Part shown: positions 23,639-31,879 of the stretch, piece by piece
How positions within the stretch are numbered: position 1 is the first letter of the stretch
How the letters are laid out: the number at the start of each line of letters is the position of its first letter
Assembly (NCBI GenBank): GCA_937919625.1
Contig: CALFRK010000134.1
Coordinates: 1 to 33,595, forward strand
Source: an uncultured Ilumatobacter sp.
Lineage (GTDB): Bacteria; Actinomycetota; Acidimicrobiia; Acidimicrobiales; Ilumatobacteraceae
Length of the DNA stretch: 33,595 nt
Direction: 5' to 3'
The notes under the pieces: generated by a model
Seen by the model: only the letters and a program-made list of their open reading frames with translations
Database searches by the model: none
What the model was told of the DNA's origin: nothing
Made by a program: the position numbers and the translations under genes

Positions 23639-25036
23639 ATGGCCCGCCGTCGATCACTGCGTCTCAGCACCCGTGTGACGCTGTTCTTCGGCGCCATGGC
23701 ACTACTCGGCGGAATCGGCCTGACCGTCTCCACGTTTTTATTTGCCCGCAACTCACTTCTCGATCAGCGAATCAGCGCCGCCAAACTCGCGGCAATCGAC
23801 CATGCCACCGACCTGAACGACCTGCTCGCCACCGAGCCCGATTCGCGAACATTGGCACAGGCCGTTCAAGACCTCGACACCGAACAGTTCGGCTATGCCG
23901 CGCTCTTGACCAACCCTGAACTGGTGACCCGCCCTGTCAACGTGTTCTCCCGAAATGGGTACTCGATCAAGGACCTTCCCGAACAGCTCGTGGCGGCGGT
24001 ACGCAGCGGAGAATCAGGCCAACAGTTGTTCGCCGATGACGATGGCAACCCGTGGGTGGGTGTGGCGCTCAGCTTGCGTGCCCACGATGTCGGCTATATC
24101 GAGGCGTTTCCGCTCGACAGCACCGAACGAACCCTGCGCGTCTTGGCGTCGGCGCTGATCGTCGGAGCGATCCTGGCGACCCTGATCGCCACCTTCTTCG
24201 GCTGGTCGACAAGTCGCAGACTGTTGCGTCCGTTGTCACGTGTTGCCGATGCGGCCGGTGACATCGCCTCTGGAACTCTCGGAGCGCGGCTCGACGAGGA
24301 GACCGACCCCGACCTCAATCGCCTAGCCGGCTCGTTCAACGAGATGGCAGATGCCGTACAAGAACGGATCGAGCGCGAACAACGATTTGCTTCCGACGTC
24401 AGCCATGAGTTGCGCTCGCCGATCACTGCGCTCACGGCGGCTGTCGAAGTACTCGACGCACGGCGGGCGGACTTGCCCGACCGAACCCAGCAGGCGCTCG
24501 ATGTGGTCGTTAGCCAGATCCGTCGGTTCGACGACATGGTGATCGATCTGCTCGAACTGTCGCGGCTCGAAGCAGGCGCACATGATCTGCATCCCGAATC
24601 GGTCGACCTGGTCGAACTCGCCGACCGGGTGTCGCAGCGCTTTGGGTACGGCGATCTACCGATCGAGGTCCACCGACGGGCCAAACGGCGCGCTCTCGTC
24701 GACCGGGTCCGGTTCGAGCGAATTCTTGGCAACCTGCTCGACAACGCCACCAATCACGGTGGCGGACCGATTCGGATCTCGATCGAACCATCACCGGTCA
24801 AAAAGTCGGTTCTGCTGGCGGTCGAGGATGAGGGGCCCGGCGTCGCCGCCAGTGAACGTTCTCGTATCTTCGAACGCTTTGCCCGCGGCAGCGCTGCCCG
24901 CAACCGAATCGGGACCGGGTTAGGGCTTGCCCTGGTGTCCGAACATGCCACCGCCCTGGGCGGCCAAGCCTGGGTCGAGGATCGCCCCGGCGGCGGAGCT
25001 CGATTCGTCGTTCGACTGCCAACGGAGAACGCATGA
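23639..25036 (+). CDS. Sensor histidine kinase, MtrB-like (module 1)
   Basis: 465 residues. The first membrane helix (about 12-38) is followed by an extracytoplasmic domain of about 110 residues and a second helix (about 160-188). Then come a HAMP linker, an HisKA domain with phospho-His256 in FASDVSHELRSP, and an ATPase domain with the N box NLLDNATNHG, VEDEGPGV and GTGLGLAL. It presumably phosphorylates the divergent MtrA-like regulator. The start at ATG 23639 gives the positively charged tail expected before the first helix. It overlaps the downstream lipoprotein gene by four bases. Confidence 0.93.
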   Translation: MARRRSLRLSTRVTLFFGAMALLGGIGLTVSTFLFARNSLLDQRISAAKLAAIDHATDLNDLLATEPDSRTLAQAVQDLDTEQFGYAALLTNPELVTRPVNVFSRNGYSIKDLPEQLVAAVRSGESGQQLFADDDGNPWVGVALSLRAHDVGYIEAFPLDSTERTLRVLASALIVGAILATLIATFFGWSTSRRLLRPLSRVADAAGDIASGTLGARLDEETDPDLNRLAGSFNEMADAVQERIEREQRFASDVSHELRSPITALTAAVEVLDARRADLPDRTQQALDVVVSQIRRFDDMVIDLLELSRLEAGAHDLHPESVDLVELADRVSQRFGYGDLPIEVHRRAKRRALVDRVRFERILGNLLDNATNHGGGPIRISIEPSPVKKSVLLAVEDEGPGVAASERSRIFERFARGSAARNRIGTGLGLALVSEHATALGGQAWVEDRPGGGARFVVRLPTENA

Positions 25037-25875
25037 TGTCACCGACCAGCTTCCGAGCCCGCTTGTGTGCCGCCTTGCTGTTGCCGCTGGCGCTCGTGGC
25101 CTGCAGCCTGCCCACCGACGAGCGCGTCTCGCCATACAACCCTGCCGATCTGCCGGGCAATCTCACTAACACCACCACCACCACGACCACCACGACAACG
25201 ACCAGCACAACGGTGCCGCCCGTAACCGAGTCACTTCCCGGCGGCCAAACGACCACGACCAGTAGCACGACGACGATCGCGCCGCCGCTTACCTCTCCGG
25301 TCGTGATCTTCTACACGATCGGCTTCACCGATGAGGTACAAGCGATCCGCAGGGAGCTGATCGCGCCGGTGCCGATCCGTCTCGTGCTCGAGCAACTCGA
25401 ATCTCCGCTTTTCGACATTGGTCCGTACGGACTGCGCAGTTCGGTGCGTTCGGGCTTGATCCTGGGGGACGTCCTGCTCGAACGCGCAGTCGCGACAGTC
25501 GTCCTCGACCCGCTCGTGCTCGGACGGCTCTCGAACGACGAGCAGCGGCGGGCGATCGCACAGATCGTCCTGACGCTGACGTCGTTCGTAACGGCCGAGG
25601 AGGGAGCCATCGGCTTCGTACGGTTCGAAGTCGACGGCGACGGCTTCTCCGTTTTCGTACCGTCGCTTGGAGGCAACAGTGATCCTGGCGAGGCGCTGGC
25701 CTTTGTCGACTTCGCCAGCTGGGTAGTCGAAACATCGTTGTCATCTCCCACCACCACGACAACGAACCCGCCCAGCACCCCGATAACGACCCCGATCACA
25801 ACCACGAACACGAGCACCACGACAACGAGCACAACGACAACAGCACCCGCTGGCAGCACCATCCCTGGCGGCTGA
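25033..25875 (+). CDS. GerMN-domain lipoprotein, LpqB-like (module 1)
   Basis: 280 residues. A signal peptide ends in the lipobox LVAC (Cys24). Next come a Thr-rich linker with a long uninterrupted Thr run, a second Thr-rich stretch, a GerMN-like domain (about 90-235: VIFYTIGF..., IRLVLEQLESP..., GLRSSV...) and a C-terminal Thr/Pro-rich tail. It lies directly after the kinase, as LpqB follows MtrB in actinobacteria, where it modulates the kinase, but it lacks room for the large C-terminal propeller of LpqB. The Thr tracts suggest an extended, perhaps glycosylated wall-spanning linker. Ends four bases from the convergent era stop. Confidence 0.85.
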   Translation: MMSPTSFRARLCAALLLPLALVACSLPTDERVSPYNPADLPGNLTNTTTTTTTTTTTSTTVPPVTESLPGGQTTTTSSTTTIAPPLTSPVVIFYTIGFTDEVQAIRRELIAPVPIRLVLEQLESPLFDIGPYGLRSSVRSGLILGDVLLERAVATVVLDPLVLGRLSNDEQRRAIAQIVLTLTSFVTAEEGAIGFVRFEVDGDGFSVFVPSLGGNSDPGEALAFVDFASWVVETSLSSPTTTTTNPPSTPITTPITTTNTSTTTTSTTTTAPAGSTIPGG

Positions 25876-25879
25876 TCGA

Positions 25880-26746
25880 TTAATAACCCAGGCGTTCGAC
25901 GCGGTCGGGACGGCGTTGCCAGTCCTTGTCGACCTTCACCCGCAACTCGAGATAGACGCCCTCGGGCATCTGGGCACGGGCTCGGATGCCGACCTCTTTG
26001 AGCACACTGCCGTTCTTGCCTATCACCATGCCCTTCTGGCTGTCGCGCTCGACGATGATGTCGACCCGGATCCGTGGCCACTCCCACTCGGTGACGCGGG
26101 TCGCGATCGAATATGGCAACTCGTCACGTGTGACGGCGAGCAGTTGCTCTCGAACCAGCTCGGCGACGAATTGCTCCTGCGGCATGTCGCTCAGCTCGTC
26201 ATCTGGGAAGAACTTGTGGCCCTCCGGCAGGCGGCCGGTCAGATGCTCGACCATCGGACCGATCCCTTCCCCGGTCTTGGCGGACATCGGAAAGTACGCC
26301 TCTGCATCCAGCGCCCCAGCTGCGGAAAGCATCGCGATCACCTGATTGCCTGTTGCGATATCGGTCTTGTTGACGATCACGATCGCCCGTTGCATCTGCA
26401 GTTTCTCGGCGACCCAGCGGTCACCATTTCCAAATGGCATCGTGGCGTCGAGCACCAGGCACTGCACGTCGACGTCGACGGTGCTCTCGATGGCGGTGGC
26501 GTTGACGCGCTTGCCAAGCGCCGACACGGGCTTGTGTAGGCCGGGGGTATCGACGAACACGAGCTGCGCGTCCGGTCGCGTCAACACCCCCATGATGCGG
26601 TGCCGGGTGGTCTGTGGCTTGTCGGAGACGATGCTGACCTTCTGACCGCAGATGGCGTTGATCAGCGATGACTTGCCGACGTTCGGTCTGCCGACAAAGG
26701 TGATGAAACCCGAACGAAATGGCATTTCCGGCGCGGAATCAGACAT
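25880..26746 (-). CDS. era: GTPase Era
   Basis: 288 residues. Ribosome-assembly GTPase that binds the 3' end of 16S rRNA. It has G1 GRPNVGKS (19-26), the switch TTRHRIMG, G3 DTPGLH, G4 NKTD and G5 SAK, then a KH domain with VERDSQKGMVIGKNGSVLKEVG. The ATG at 26746 overlaps the stop of the small acyl-CoA-synthetase-like gene upstream by eight bases (ATGTCTGA). A longer frame upstream is unrelated. Confidence 0.96.
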   Translation of the reverse strand: MSDSAPEMPFRSGFITFVGRPNVGKSSLINAICGQKVSIVSDKPQTTRHRIMGVLTRPDAQLVFVDTPGLHKPVSALGKRVNATAIESTVDVDVQCLVLDATMPFGNGDRWVAEKLQMQRAIVIVNKTDIATGNQVIAMLSAAGALDAEAYFPMSAKTGEGIGPMVEHLTGRLPEGHKFFPDDELSDMPQEQFVAELVREQLLAVTRDELPYSIATRVTEWEWPRIRVDIIVERDSQKGMVIGKNGSVLKEVGIRARAQMPEGVYLELRVKVDKDWQRRPDRVERLGY

Positions 26747-27000
26747 CGCTGGCGTGCCCCGCCCAGAGTGGTTGCCGCAGCTCGCGTTTGAGAACCTTGC
26801 CAGCGCCGGTTTTGTGTGGTTCGTCCATCCAAGAGATCGAACGCGGCGCCTTGTGGCGGGCGAGGTGATCGCGGGCGCAGGTGACCCCGCCGTCATCGGT
26901 GAGCTTGCTGATGTTGCCGTCACGGCGATCGTTGGCGGCGACAAGTTTGTCGGGTTGGCTGGTGGCGTGGGCGGTCAACAGGTCAGTCATCGTCAGTATT
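26739..27000 (-). CDS. Mini-protein of acyl-CoA synthetase termini (internal deletion remnant)
   Basis: About 86 residues from ATG 27000. The first part (DLLTAHATSQPDKLVAA) looks like the N-terminus of an AMP-forming acyl-CoA synthetase. The last part (RDHLARHKAPRSISWMDE...TGAGKVLKREL) is the typical C-terminal subdomain with its catalytic Lys. The roughly 400 residues between, including all ATP- and substrate-binding motifs, are absent. So it is a gene with a large in-frame internal deletion or a small protein derived from one. The frame is intact and overlaps era by eight bases, as if still in an operon. It cannot be a working synthetase. It is divergent from the MaoC gene at 27037. Confidence 0.65.
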
Positions 27001-27036
27001 CGTATCACTTCAGACCTGGATGCCATGCTGGCGGAC

Positions 27037-27495
27037 ATGTCAGCACGCATCATCAATGGCGTCGACGAGTTGAAGAGCCTCGTCGGCGAACACCTCGGCT
27101 ATAGCCCATACGTCGACATCACCCAGGAGCAGGTCAATCTGTTCGCCGAGGCGACCGGCGACCATCAGTGGATCCATGTCGATCTCGAGAAGGCCAACGC
27201 CGGTCCGTTCGGCGGGCCGATCGCCCACGGATACCTGACGTTGTCGCTCGGACCAGCCCTGTACCCGCAGGTGGTCACCATCACGGGGTTTTCGATGGGC
27301 GTCAACTATGGCGCCAACAAGATTCGCTTCCCGTCGCCGGTGATGATCGGCTCGCGCCTGCGGCTCGGAGTCAAGCTGCTCGAAGTCACCGACATCCCAG
27401 GTGGCGCTCAGATGGTGCTGGAGTTCACGTTCGAGTGTGAGGGCGCTGCGAAGCCCAGCTGCGTCGCCGAAATCATCTTTCGTAGCTATCTCTAA
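27037..27495 (+). CDS. MaoC-like (R)-specific enoyl-CoA hydratase
   Basis: 152 residues, single hot-dog domain, very like mycobacterial Rv0130. The hydratase 2 motif FAEATGDHQWIHVD carries Asp42 and His47, and GGPIAHGYLTLSL follows. It hydrates trans-2-enoyl-CoA to the (R)-3-hydroxy form. I prefer ATG 27037; ATG 27025 is possible, and neither has a strong ribosome binding site. The nearby crotonase-type hydratase and the acyl-CoA-synthetase remnant suggest a lipid-metabolism neighbourhood. Confidence 0.9.
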   Translation: MSARIINGVDELKSLVGEHLGYSPYVDITQEQVNLFAEATGDHQWIHVDLEKANAGPFGGPIAHGYLTLSLGPALYPQVVTITGFSMGVNYGANKIRFPSPVMIGSRLRLGVKLLEVTDIPGGAQMVLEFTFECEGAAKPSCVAEIIFRSYL

Positions 27496-27522
27496 GACTT
27501 TCAGCAGCCTCCGAAGGGCGTT

Positions 27523-27542
27523 CGGTCGATGCAGGCCGACCG
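27523..27542. terminator. Possible hairpin between convergent genes
   Basis: CGGTCG and CGACCG, eight bases apart, in the 66-base gap between the MaoC and carbonic anhydrase stops. No T-run follows on either strand, so terminator function is uncertain. Confidence 0.3.
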
Positions 27543-27561
27543 TCGCGCCGCTCGCGATGCT

Positions 27562-28092
27562 TCAGCCTTCGAGCGTCACCTCGTTCAGCTGCCCGCTATC
27601 GACGTCGTAGACGAACCCGCGCACGTGCTCCTTGTGGGGAACGAATGGCGTCATGTCGAGACGTCGCATCGACTGGCGTGTGTCGGTGTAGGGGTCGCTG
27701 AACGATTCGAGTGCCCACCACGGCTTGATACCGAGCTCGGCCTCGAGCTCGGCCTTGAAGATGTCCTCGGTGACCCGTTGCAGCCCGCAGTCGGTGTGGT
27801 GCAACAGGATAATTTCGCGGGTACCGAGGTAGCGCTGCGAAAGGCACAGTGACCGGATCACATCATCCGTTATCACGCCGCCGGCATTGCGGATCACGTG
27901 TGCTTCGCCGTGGGCGAGCCCGAGCATCTCGAAGATGTCCATCCGCGAGTCCATGCATGCGACGATCGCCAGTTGGCGCCGGGGGGCGACCGGCAGGTGG
28001 TCGTCGGCGAACCTGGCTGCGTATTCGACATTGCGAGCAAGCATCTCGTCGGCGCTCGGCACGAACTGGCCGCTCGGCCGTGCCGCTGGCAT
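27562..28092 (-). CDS. Beta-carbonic anhydrase
   Basis: 176 residues. Interconverts carbon dioxide and bicarbonate. Zinc ligands and the Asp-Arg dyad are visible: Cys46, Asp48 and Arg50 in ACMDSRM, and His99/Cys102 in HHTDC. RNAGG is also present. It resembles the actinobacterial Rv1284-type enzyme in length and motifs. The ATG at 28092 overlaps the stop of the LLM gene by one base (TGATG), so the two are an operon. Bicarbonate supply for acyl-CoA carboxylation is a plausible role. Confidence 0.93.
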   Translation of the reverse strand: MPAARPSGQFVPSADEMLARNVEYAARFADDHLPVAPRRQLAIVACMDSRMDIFEMLGLAHGEAHVIRNAGGVITDDVIRSLCLSQRYLGTREIILLHHTDCGLQRVTEDIFKAELEAELGIKPWWALESFSDPYTDTRQSMRRLDMTPFVPHKEHVRGFVYDVDSGQLNEVTLEG

Positions 28093-29060
28093 CAGCGGAA
28101 CTCGGGCATGATCTCGGTGGCCAGCAGTTCGAGCGTCTCGGTGTCGGGATAGTCGCTGCACCACGGCACAAAGCCCCGGCACCCAAGTTCGACATAGGTG
28201 CTGATCTTCTCGGCGACCTGTTCTACAGTGCCGACGAGATTGTTAGCGCGCCACTCGTCGGCCGGCTGCCCCCACACCGCCAGCGAGCCGGCGGCCTGGA
28301 CCTCGGCCTCAGTGCGACGGATAAACACCTCAGGCGACCACGTCATCCGAATTTCGGCCGGGTCGCGACCGACGGCGGCGCAGTGCGCCCGCAGCACGTC
28401 TCGCTTGTGCGCCCACGTTTCGGCTGGACCACCAAAATTCGAGCAGTCACCGTGCTTGGCGACGACTCGAAGCGTGAGCTGCTCGCCACCTCCGCCAATC
28501 CAAATCGGTGGAGTCGGTTGCTGCAGCGGCTTCGGGTCGCAGTTCGCCCGTTTCATTTCGTAGTACTGCCCGGAGAACGTCGTTTCGGGCTCGGTCCACA
28601 TCGAGCGCACGATCTGCACCGTCTCCTCCAACATTCCGATCCGATCCTTCGGCCTGGGGAAGTCGAATCCATACGAGCGATACTCGTTTTCGTACCAGCC
28701 TGCGCCGATCCCCCATTCGAGGCGCCCACCAGAGATGACATCGATGTTGGACGTGACCTTGGCGAGCATGCCTGGATTGCGATAGCTGTTGCACCCGACC
28801 ATCTGACCGAGACGAATCGTCGACGTGAGCTGGCTGATCGCCGCCATCGTGGTCCAGCACTCGAACACCGCCTCCTGGGAGGGACGCGGCACATTGTGGA
28901 AATGGTCGTACACCCAGATCGAGTCGTAGCCAAGACGTTCCGCTAGCTGGGCCACTTCGACAGCCTTGTTCCACTTGGCGACGGCCCCGTCGACACCTGC
29001 CAGTTCCATCTTCCAACCCTGCGGAATGAAGGCACCGAACACAACACCTGGAGCGCTCAT
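28092..29060 (-). CDS. LLM-family F420-dependent oxidoreductase
   Basis: 322 residues, luciferase-like TIM barrel. Seen: FGAFIPQGW at the N-terminus, YDSIWVYDHFHNVP, TSTIRLGQMV and SGGRLEWGIGAGWYENEYRSYGFDFP, which is typical of the F420-binding branch in actinobacteria. The substrate cannot be told. TAGCGT lies eight bases before the ATG. First gene of an operon with carbonic anhydrase. Confidence 0.9.
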   Translation of the reverse strand: MSAPGVVFGAFIPQGWKMELAGVDGAVAKWNKAVEVAQLAERLGYDSIWVYDHFHNVPRPSQEAVFECWTTMAAISQLTSTIRLGQMVGCNSYRNPGMLAKVTSNIDVISGGRLEWGIGAGWYENEYRSYGFDFPRPKDRIGMLEETVQIVRSMWTEPETTFSGQYYEMKRANCDPKPLQQPTPPIWIGGGGEQLTLRVVAKHGDCSNFGGPAETWAHKRDVLRAHCAAVGRDPAEIRMTWSPEVFIRRTEAEVQAAGSLAVWGQPADEWRANNLVGTVEQVAEKISTYVELGCRGFVPWCSDYPDTETLELLATEIMPEFR

Positions 29061-29068
29061 AGACCTAC

Positions 29069-29074
29069 ACGCTA
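29069..29074 (-). promoter_or_regulatory. -10 box of the LLM-carbonic anhydrase operon
   Basis: TAGCGT on the minus strand, eight bases before ATG 29060. The remaining gap to 29203 holds only a 12-bp direct repeat. Confidence 0.4.
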
Positions 29075-29124
29075 CGTCACGACCTCAGCCCACCTCAACA
29101 CTGCGACGTTCGCTCTGGCCGTCA

Positions 29125-29148
29125 GCGATCCGACCAGCGATCCGACCA
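29125..29148. repeat. Two copies of a 12-bp direct repeat
   Basis: GCGATCCGACCA occurs twice in tandem, followed by a partial third copy (ATGATCCG). It lies between the LLM start and the mannosyltransferase stop. Function unknown; may be simple slippage. Confidence 0.6.
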
Positions 29149-29203
29149 ATGATCCGGGAGTACGAGATCAGCCCGATGACGACCGATTGACCGCGACCGC
29201 TGT

Positions 29204-29941
29204 TCAGCCGCCGCTGCGACGACGTTGCCGCCGACCTCGGCGGTCGGCCAACCACAACCGTCCGACCAGCAGCAGCGCCTCGTGCACGATCCCGCCCGAC
29301 AGCTTCGACTCGCCCGCGATTCGTTCGCTGAACGTGATCGGAAACTCGACGATCCGGCCACCGGCACGCACGAGCCGATGTGTCATCTCGACCTGAAACC
29401 CGTAGCCGTCGGCCCGCACAGTTTCGAAATCCATGCGCTGCAAAGCTGCCACCGAGTACGCCCGCATGCCCGCCGTGGCGTCGTTGACAGCCAGTCCGAG
29501 CACGCCGGCCGCATACCGGTTTCCCCACCGCGACAGAGCCTGACGGGTGGGCGGCCAATCGACCGTGCGACCACCCGGCACATATCGGCTGCCGATCGCC
29601 AGATCGGCGCCGTGCTCGATATTGGCGATCAGCGCCGGCAGCACAGCGGGGTCGTGTGACAGGTCGCCATCGATCTGAATACAGATCTCCGCCCCGCCCT
29701 CGATGGCAGCACCGAATCCGGCCCGATAGGCGGCACCGAGGCCGCCCTTGTGGGTCTGCTCCAACACCACGATGTTCCCCAAACGCTCGCCCGCCTGGCG
29801 GGCCAACGCGGCGGTGCCGTCAGGGCTGGAATCATCGACGATCAGCAGTTCGGCGTCGGGCAACGAGGTGCGAACGCGCTCGCACAGGGTGACGATGTTG
29901 TCCGCTTCGTTGTAGGTCGGAACGACGACTACCACACGCAC
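29204..29941 (-). CDS. Polyprenol-phosphate mannose synthase-like glycosyltransferase
   Basis: 245 residues, GT2 family, close to dolichol-phosphate mannosyltransferase and the synthase domain of Ppm1. It has VVVVPTYNEADNI (3-16), VDDSSPDGT (35-43), the metal-binding DGD at 91-93 (IQIDGDLSHD), GSRYVPGG, ATAGMRAY and GYGFQVEMTHRL...FPITFSERIAGESKLSG. No membrane helices are evident, as expected for the soluble or membrane-associated type. It would move mannose from GDP-mannose to a polyprenyl phosphate, the product line of the UppS pair in this window. GTG 29941 is chosen from the family N-terminus, with TAGAGT eight bases upstream. Confidence 0.88.
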   Translation of the reverse strand: MRVVVVVPTYNEADNIVTLCERVRTSLPDAELLIVDDSSPDGTAALARQAGERLGNIVVLEQTHKGGLGAAYRAGFGAAIEGGAEICIQIDGDLSHDPAVLPALIANIEHGADLAIGSRYVPGGRTVDWPPTRQALSRWGNRYAAGVLGLAVNDATAGMRAYSVAALQRMDFETVRADGYGFQVEMTHRLVRAGGRIVEFPITFSERIAGESKLSGGIVHEALLLVGRLWLADRRGRRQRRRSGG

Positions 29942-29949
29942 GGCCGAGA

Positions 29950-29955
29950 ACTCTA
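29950..29955 (-). promoter_or_regulatory. -10 box of the mannosyltransferase gene
   Basis: TAGAGT on the minus strand, eight bases before GTG 29941. With TAGGCT at 30002-30007 it defines a divergent promoter pair in a 72-base gap. Confidence 0.4.
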
Positions 29956-30001
29956 CGCACTCACGGGCCAGGCCGATAGGCAAGACGACAATTGACACAC
30001 C

Positions 30002-30007
30002 TAGGCT
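30002..30007 (+). promoter_or_regulatory. -10 box for leaderless small membrane protein
   Basis: TAGGCT lies six bases before GTG 30014 with no Shine-Dalgarno sequence, the clearest leaderless case on this side of the window. Confidence 0.5.
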
Positions 30008-30013
30008 GGCGGC

Positions 30014-30295
30014 GTGTCGGAGCCACGTCCCCTCTCGGCGATCCCGCCGGTAGCAGCCCGCGTCATCGCCTTCGTCGTGATCCTGCTCGGCGGACTGGCC
30101 GGCGGATTGATCGGATTCGCACTGGTCGACCTGCAATGTGACGGCGACTGCGCGGTGCCAAGGGGGATCGGCCTGCTGGTCGGTGCCGCGATGTCAGCTG
30201 GTGGGATGGCGATCGTCTCGGTACTGGCGCTGCGGGCAATGGGTGAGTGGCGTCAGATCTCCGACCGCGAGCGCGCTGGGCACGCCCCAGAATGA
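30014..30295 (+). CDS. Small two-helix membrane protein
   Basis: 93 residues from GTG 30014. Two hydrophobic segments, about 15-38 and 50-73, the first rich in Gly and resembling a glycine-zipper helix. Two Cys sit in the loop between them (LQCDGDCAVP) and could form a disulfide if it faces outward. The tail is charged. Overlaps the next gene by four bases (ATGA), so the two are co-translated. I do not recognise the family. Confidence 0.75.
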   Translation: MSEPRPLSAIPPVAARVIAFVVILLGGLAGGLIGFALVDLQCDGDCAVPRGIGLLVGAAMSAGGMAIVSVLALRAMGEWRQISDRERAGHAPE

Positions 30296-31134
30296 TCTCG
30301 CCGGCCGATCACACCCTCGCTGAACGATCCGAATTGCGTTCACTCGCCGAGCGGCTTGCGGCCGAGGCCGGTGCGATCGCCCTCGCCGGACGGCGCCAGG
30401 CCAACGATGCAGCCGGTCGACTCGGCAGCCACATCGGCGGCGACACGAAGTCGTCGCTGACCGATGTCGTTACCGAGTTCGACCGCGCCGCAGAGGCTCA
30501 TATCGTCGGCGAACTCCGGCGACTGCGTCCTGATGACGCGATCGTCGGCGAAGAAGGCACCGACGACGACGGCACGAGTGGATACGCCTGGTTTCTGGAT
30601 CCGATCGATGGCACCACCAACTTCGTCTACGACCAGCCGTCGTGGGCCTGTTCGATCGGCGTGGCCTTGCGCGGCGAGATGCAGGCCGGAGCCGTATTCG
30701 TCCCGCGATTGAACGAAATGTTCACGGCTGCTCTCGGTGCCGGCGCCACCCGCGACGGCCAGCCGATCTCGGTCAGCACGCAGACAGACCTCAGCCAGGC
30801 TCTGGTCGGCACCGGATTCGGGTACCGCTCCGAAACGCGCCGCCAGCAGGCCGTCTTCCTAACCGATCTGATCACACAGGTCCGAGACATCCGACGACTC
30901 GGTTCGGCTGCGGTCGATCTATGCATGGTCGCCTGTGGCCGGCTCGACGCCTACTACGAGCGGCACCTCAACTCTTGGGATGCGGCGGCAGGCGAGCTGA
31001 TCGCCCGCGAGGCCGGGGCGATCACGAGCGACTTCGCAGGCGCCGTAGCCCGTCCCGAGGAGATGCTGGCGGCCGCTCCGGGGGTGCACAACGCGCTGCA
31101 AACGGCGATTCGTTCTATCGGACTCGTCGATTGA
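30292..31134 (+). CDS. Inositol monophosphatase family phosphatase
   Basis: 280 residues. Magnesium-dependent sugar-phosphate phosphatase. It has GEEG for the first metal Glu, DPIDGTTNF (Asp103, Asp106) and WDAAAGELIAREAG (Trp229-Asp230), all in the expected order. The substrate may be inositol-1-phosphate, histidinol phosphate or a related compound; sequence does not decide. ATG 30292 overlaps the membrane-protein stop. Followed by 36 bases and the second two-component module. Confidence 0.92.
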   Translation: MISPADHTLAERSELRSLAERLAAEAGAIALAGRRQANDAAGRLGSHIGGDTKSSLTDVVTEFDRAAEAHIVGELRRLRPDDAIVGEEGTDDDGTSGYAWFLDPIDGTTNFVYDQPSWACSIGVALRGEMQAGAVFVPRLNEMFTAALGAGATRDGQPISVSTQTDLSQALVGTGFGYRSETRRQQAVFLTDLITQVRDIRRLGSAAVDLCMVACGRLDAYYERHLNSWDAAAGELIAREAGAITSDFAGAVARPEEMLAAAPGVHNALQTAIRSIGLVD

Positions 31135-31170
31135 TCGTCATTTGCCCTCCAATTGAGGCATCATGGAGTC

Positions 31171-31851
31171 GTGGGAACCAGAATCTTGGCCGTAGAGGAC
31201 GACGAGCGCATCCGTTCTGCTGTAAAACTCGCCCTTGAGGACGAGGGCTGGACCGTTGACGAGGCGGGTAGCGGCGAAGAAGCGATCGAACTGTTCGGCA
31301 GAGTCGCCCCCGACGTTGTGCTGATCGACATCATGCTGCCGGGTATCGACGGATTCGAGCTGTGCCGAACGATTCGGCGCACCAGCGACGTGCCGGTCGT
31401 GATGGTGACCGCCCGCAACGACACCCACGACATCGTCGCCGGGCTCGAAGCAGGCGCAGACGACTATCTGACAAAGCCGTTCGCCGCAAAAGAACTGTCG
31501 GCTCGTATCCGCGCCCTGCTGCGCCGCATCCGGCCCACGTCGCCGGCACATGCTCGAATGGTGTTTGGCGACCTCGAACTAATTCCCGAAGAGGGCAAGG
31601 TCTTACAGGGCGGCCACGAGGTGCACCTCACCAAGACCGAGTTCCGGCTGCTCTGCGAGTTGGCCGAGAATCCTGGCAAGGTGTTCAGCCGAGAAGCGCT
31701 ACTAGACAAGGTGTGGGGCTACGACTACTTCGGTGACGGCCGTCTCGTCGACGTCCACGTCCGTCGGCTGCGCACGAAGGTCGAGCAGGACCCTGCGAAC
31801 CCACGCCATGTCGTCACCGTGCGCGGACTCGGCTACCGCCTCCAGACGTGA
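31171..31851 (+). CDS. OmpR-family response regulator, MtrA-like (module 2)
   Basis: 226 residues. The receiver has acidic residues at 9-11, Asp53 (VVLIDIMLPG), Thr in VTAR and Lys in LTKP. The DNA-binding domain has LTKTEFRLLCELAENPGKVF, LLDKVWGYDYFGDGRLVDVHVRRLRTKVE and VRGLGYRL, closest to MtrA. GTG 31171 is the family start; the GGAG just before it is too close (four bases) to be ideal. Followed 28 bases later by its kinase, the normal MtrA-MtrB order. Confidence 0.93.
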   Translation: MGTRILAVEDDERIRSAVKLALEDEGWTVDEAGSGEEAIELFGRVAPDVVLIDIMLPGIDGFELCRTIRRTSDVPVVMVTARNDTHDIVAGLEAGADDYLTKPFAAKELSARIRALLRRIRPTSPAHARMVFGDLELIPEEGKVLQGGHEVHLTKTEFRLLCELAENPGKVFSREALLDKVWGYDYFGDGRLVDVHVRRLRTKVEQDPANPRHVVTVRGLGYRLQT

Positions 31852-31879
31852 CCCTGGGGCCTCCGGTGGACAACCTCAG

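Noticed and set aside
27849-28946. 365-codon frame on the plus strand opposite the carbonic anhydrase and LLM genes
   Set aside because: Composition is Arg/Gly/His-rich shadow translation; both minus-strand genes have clear catalytic motifs.
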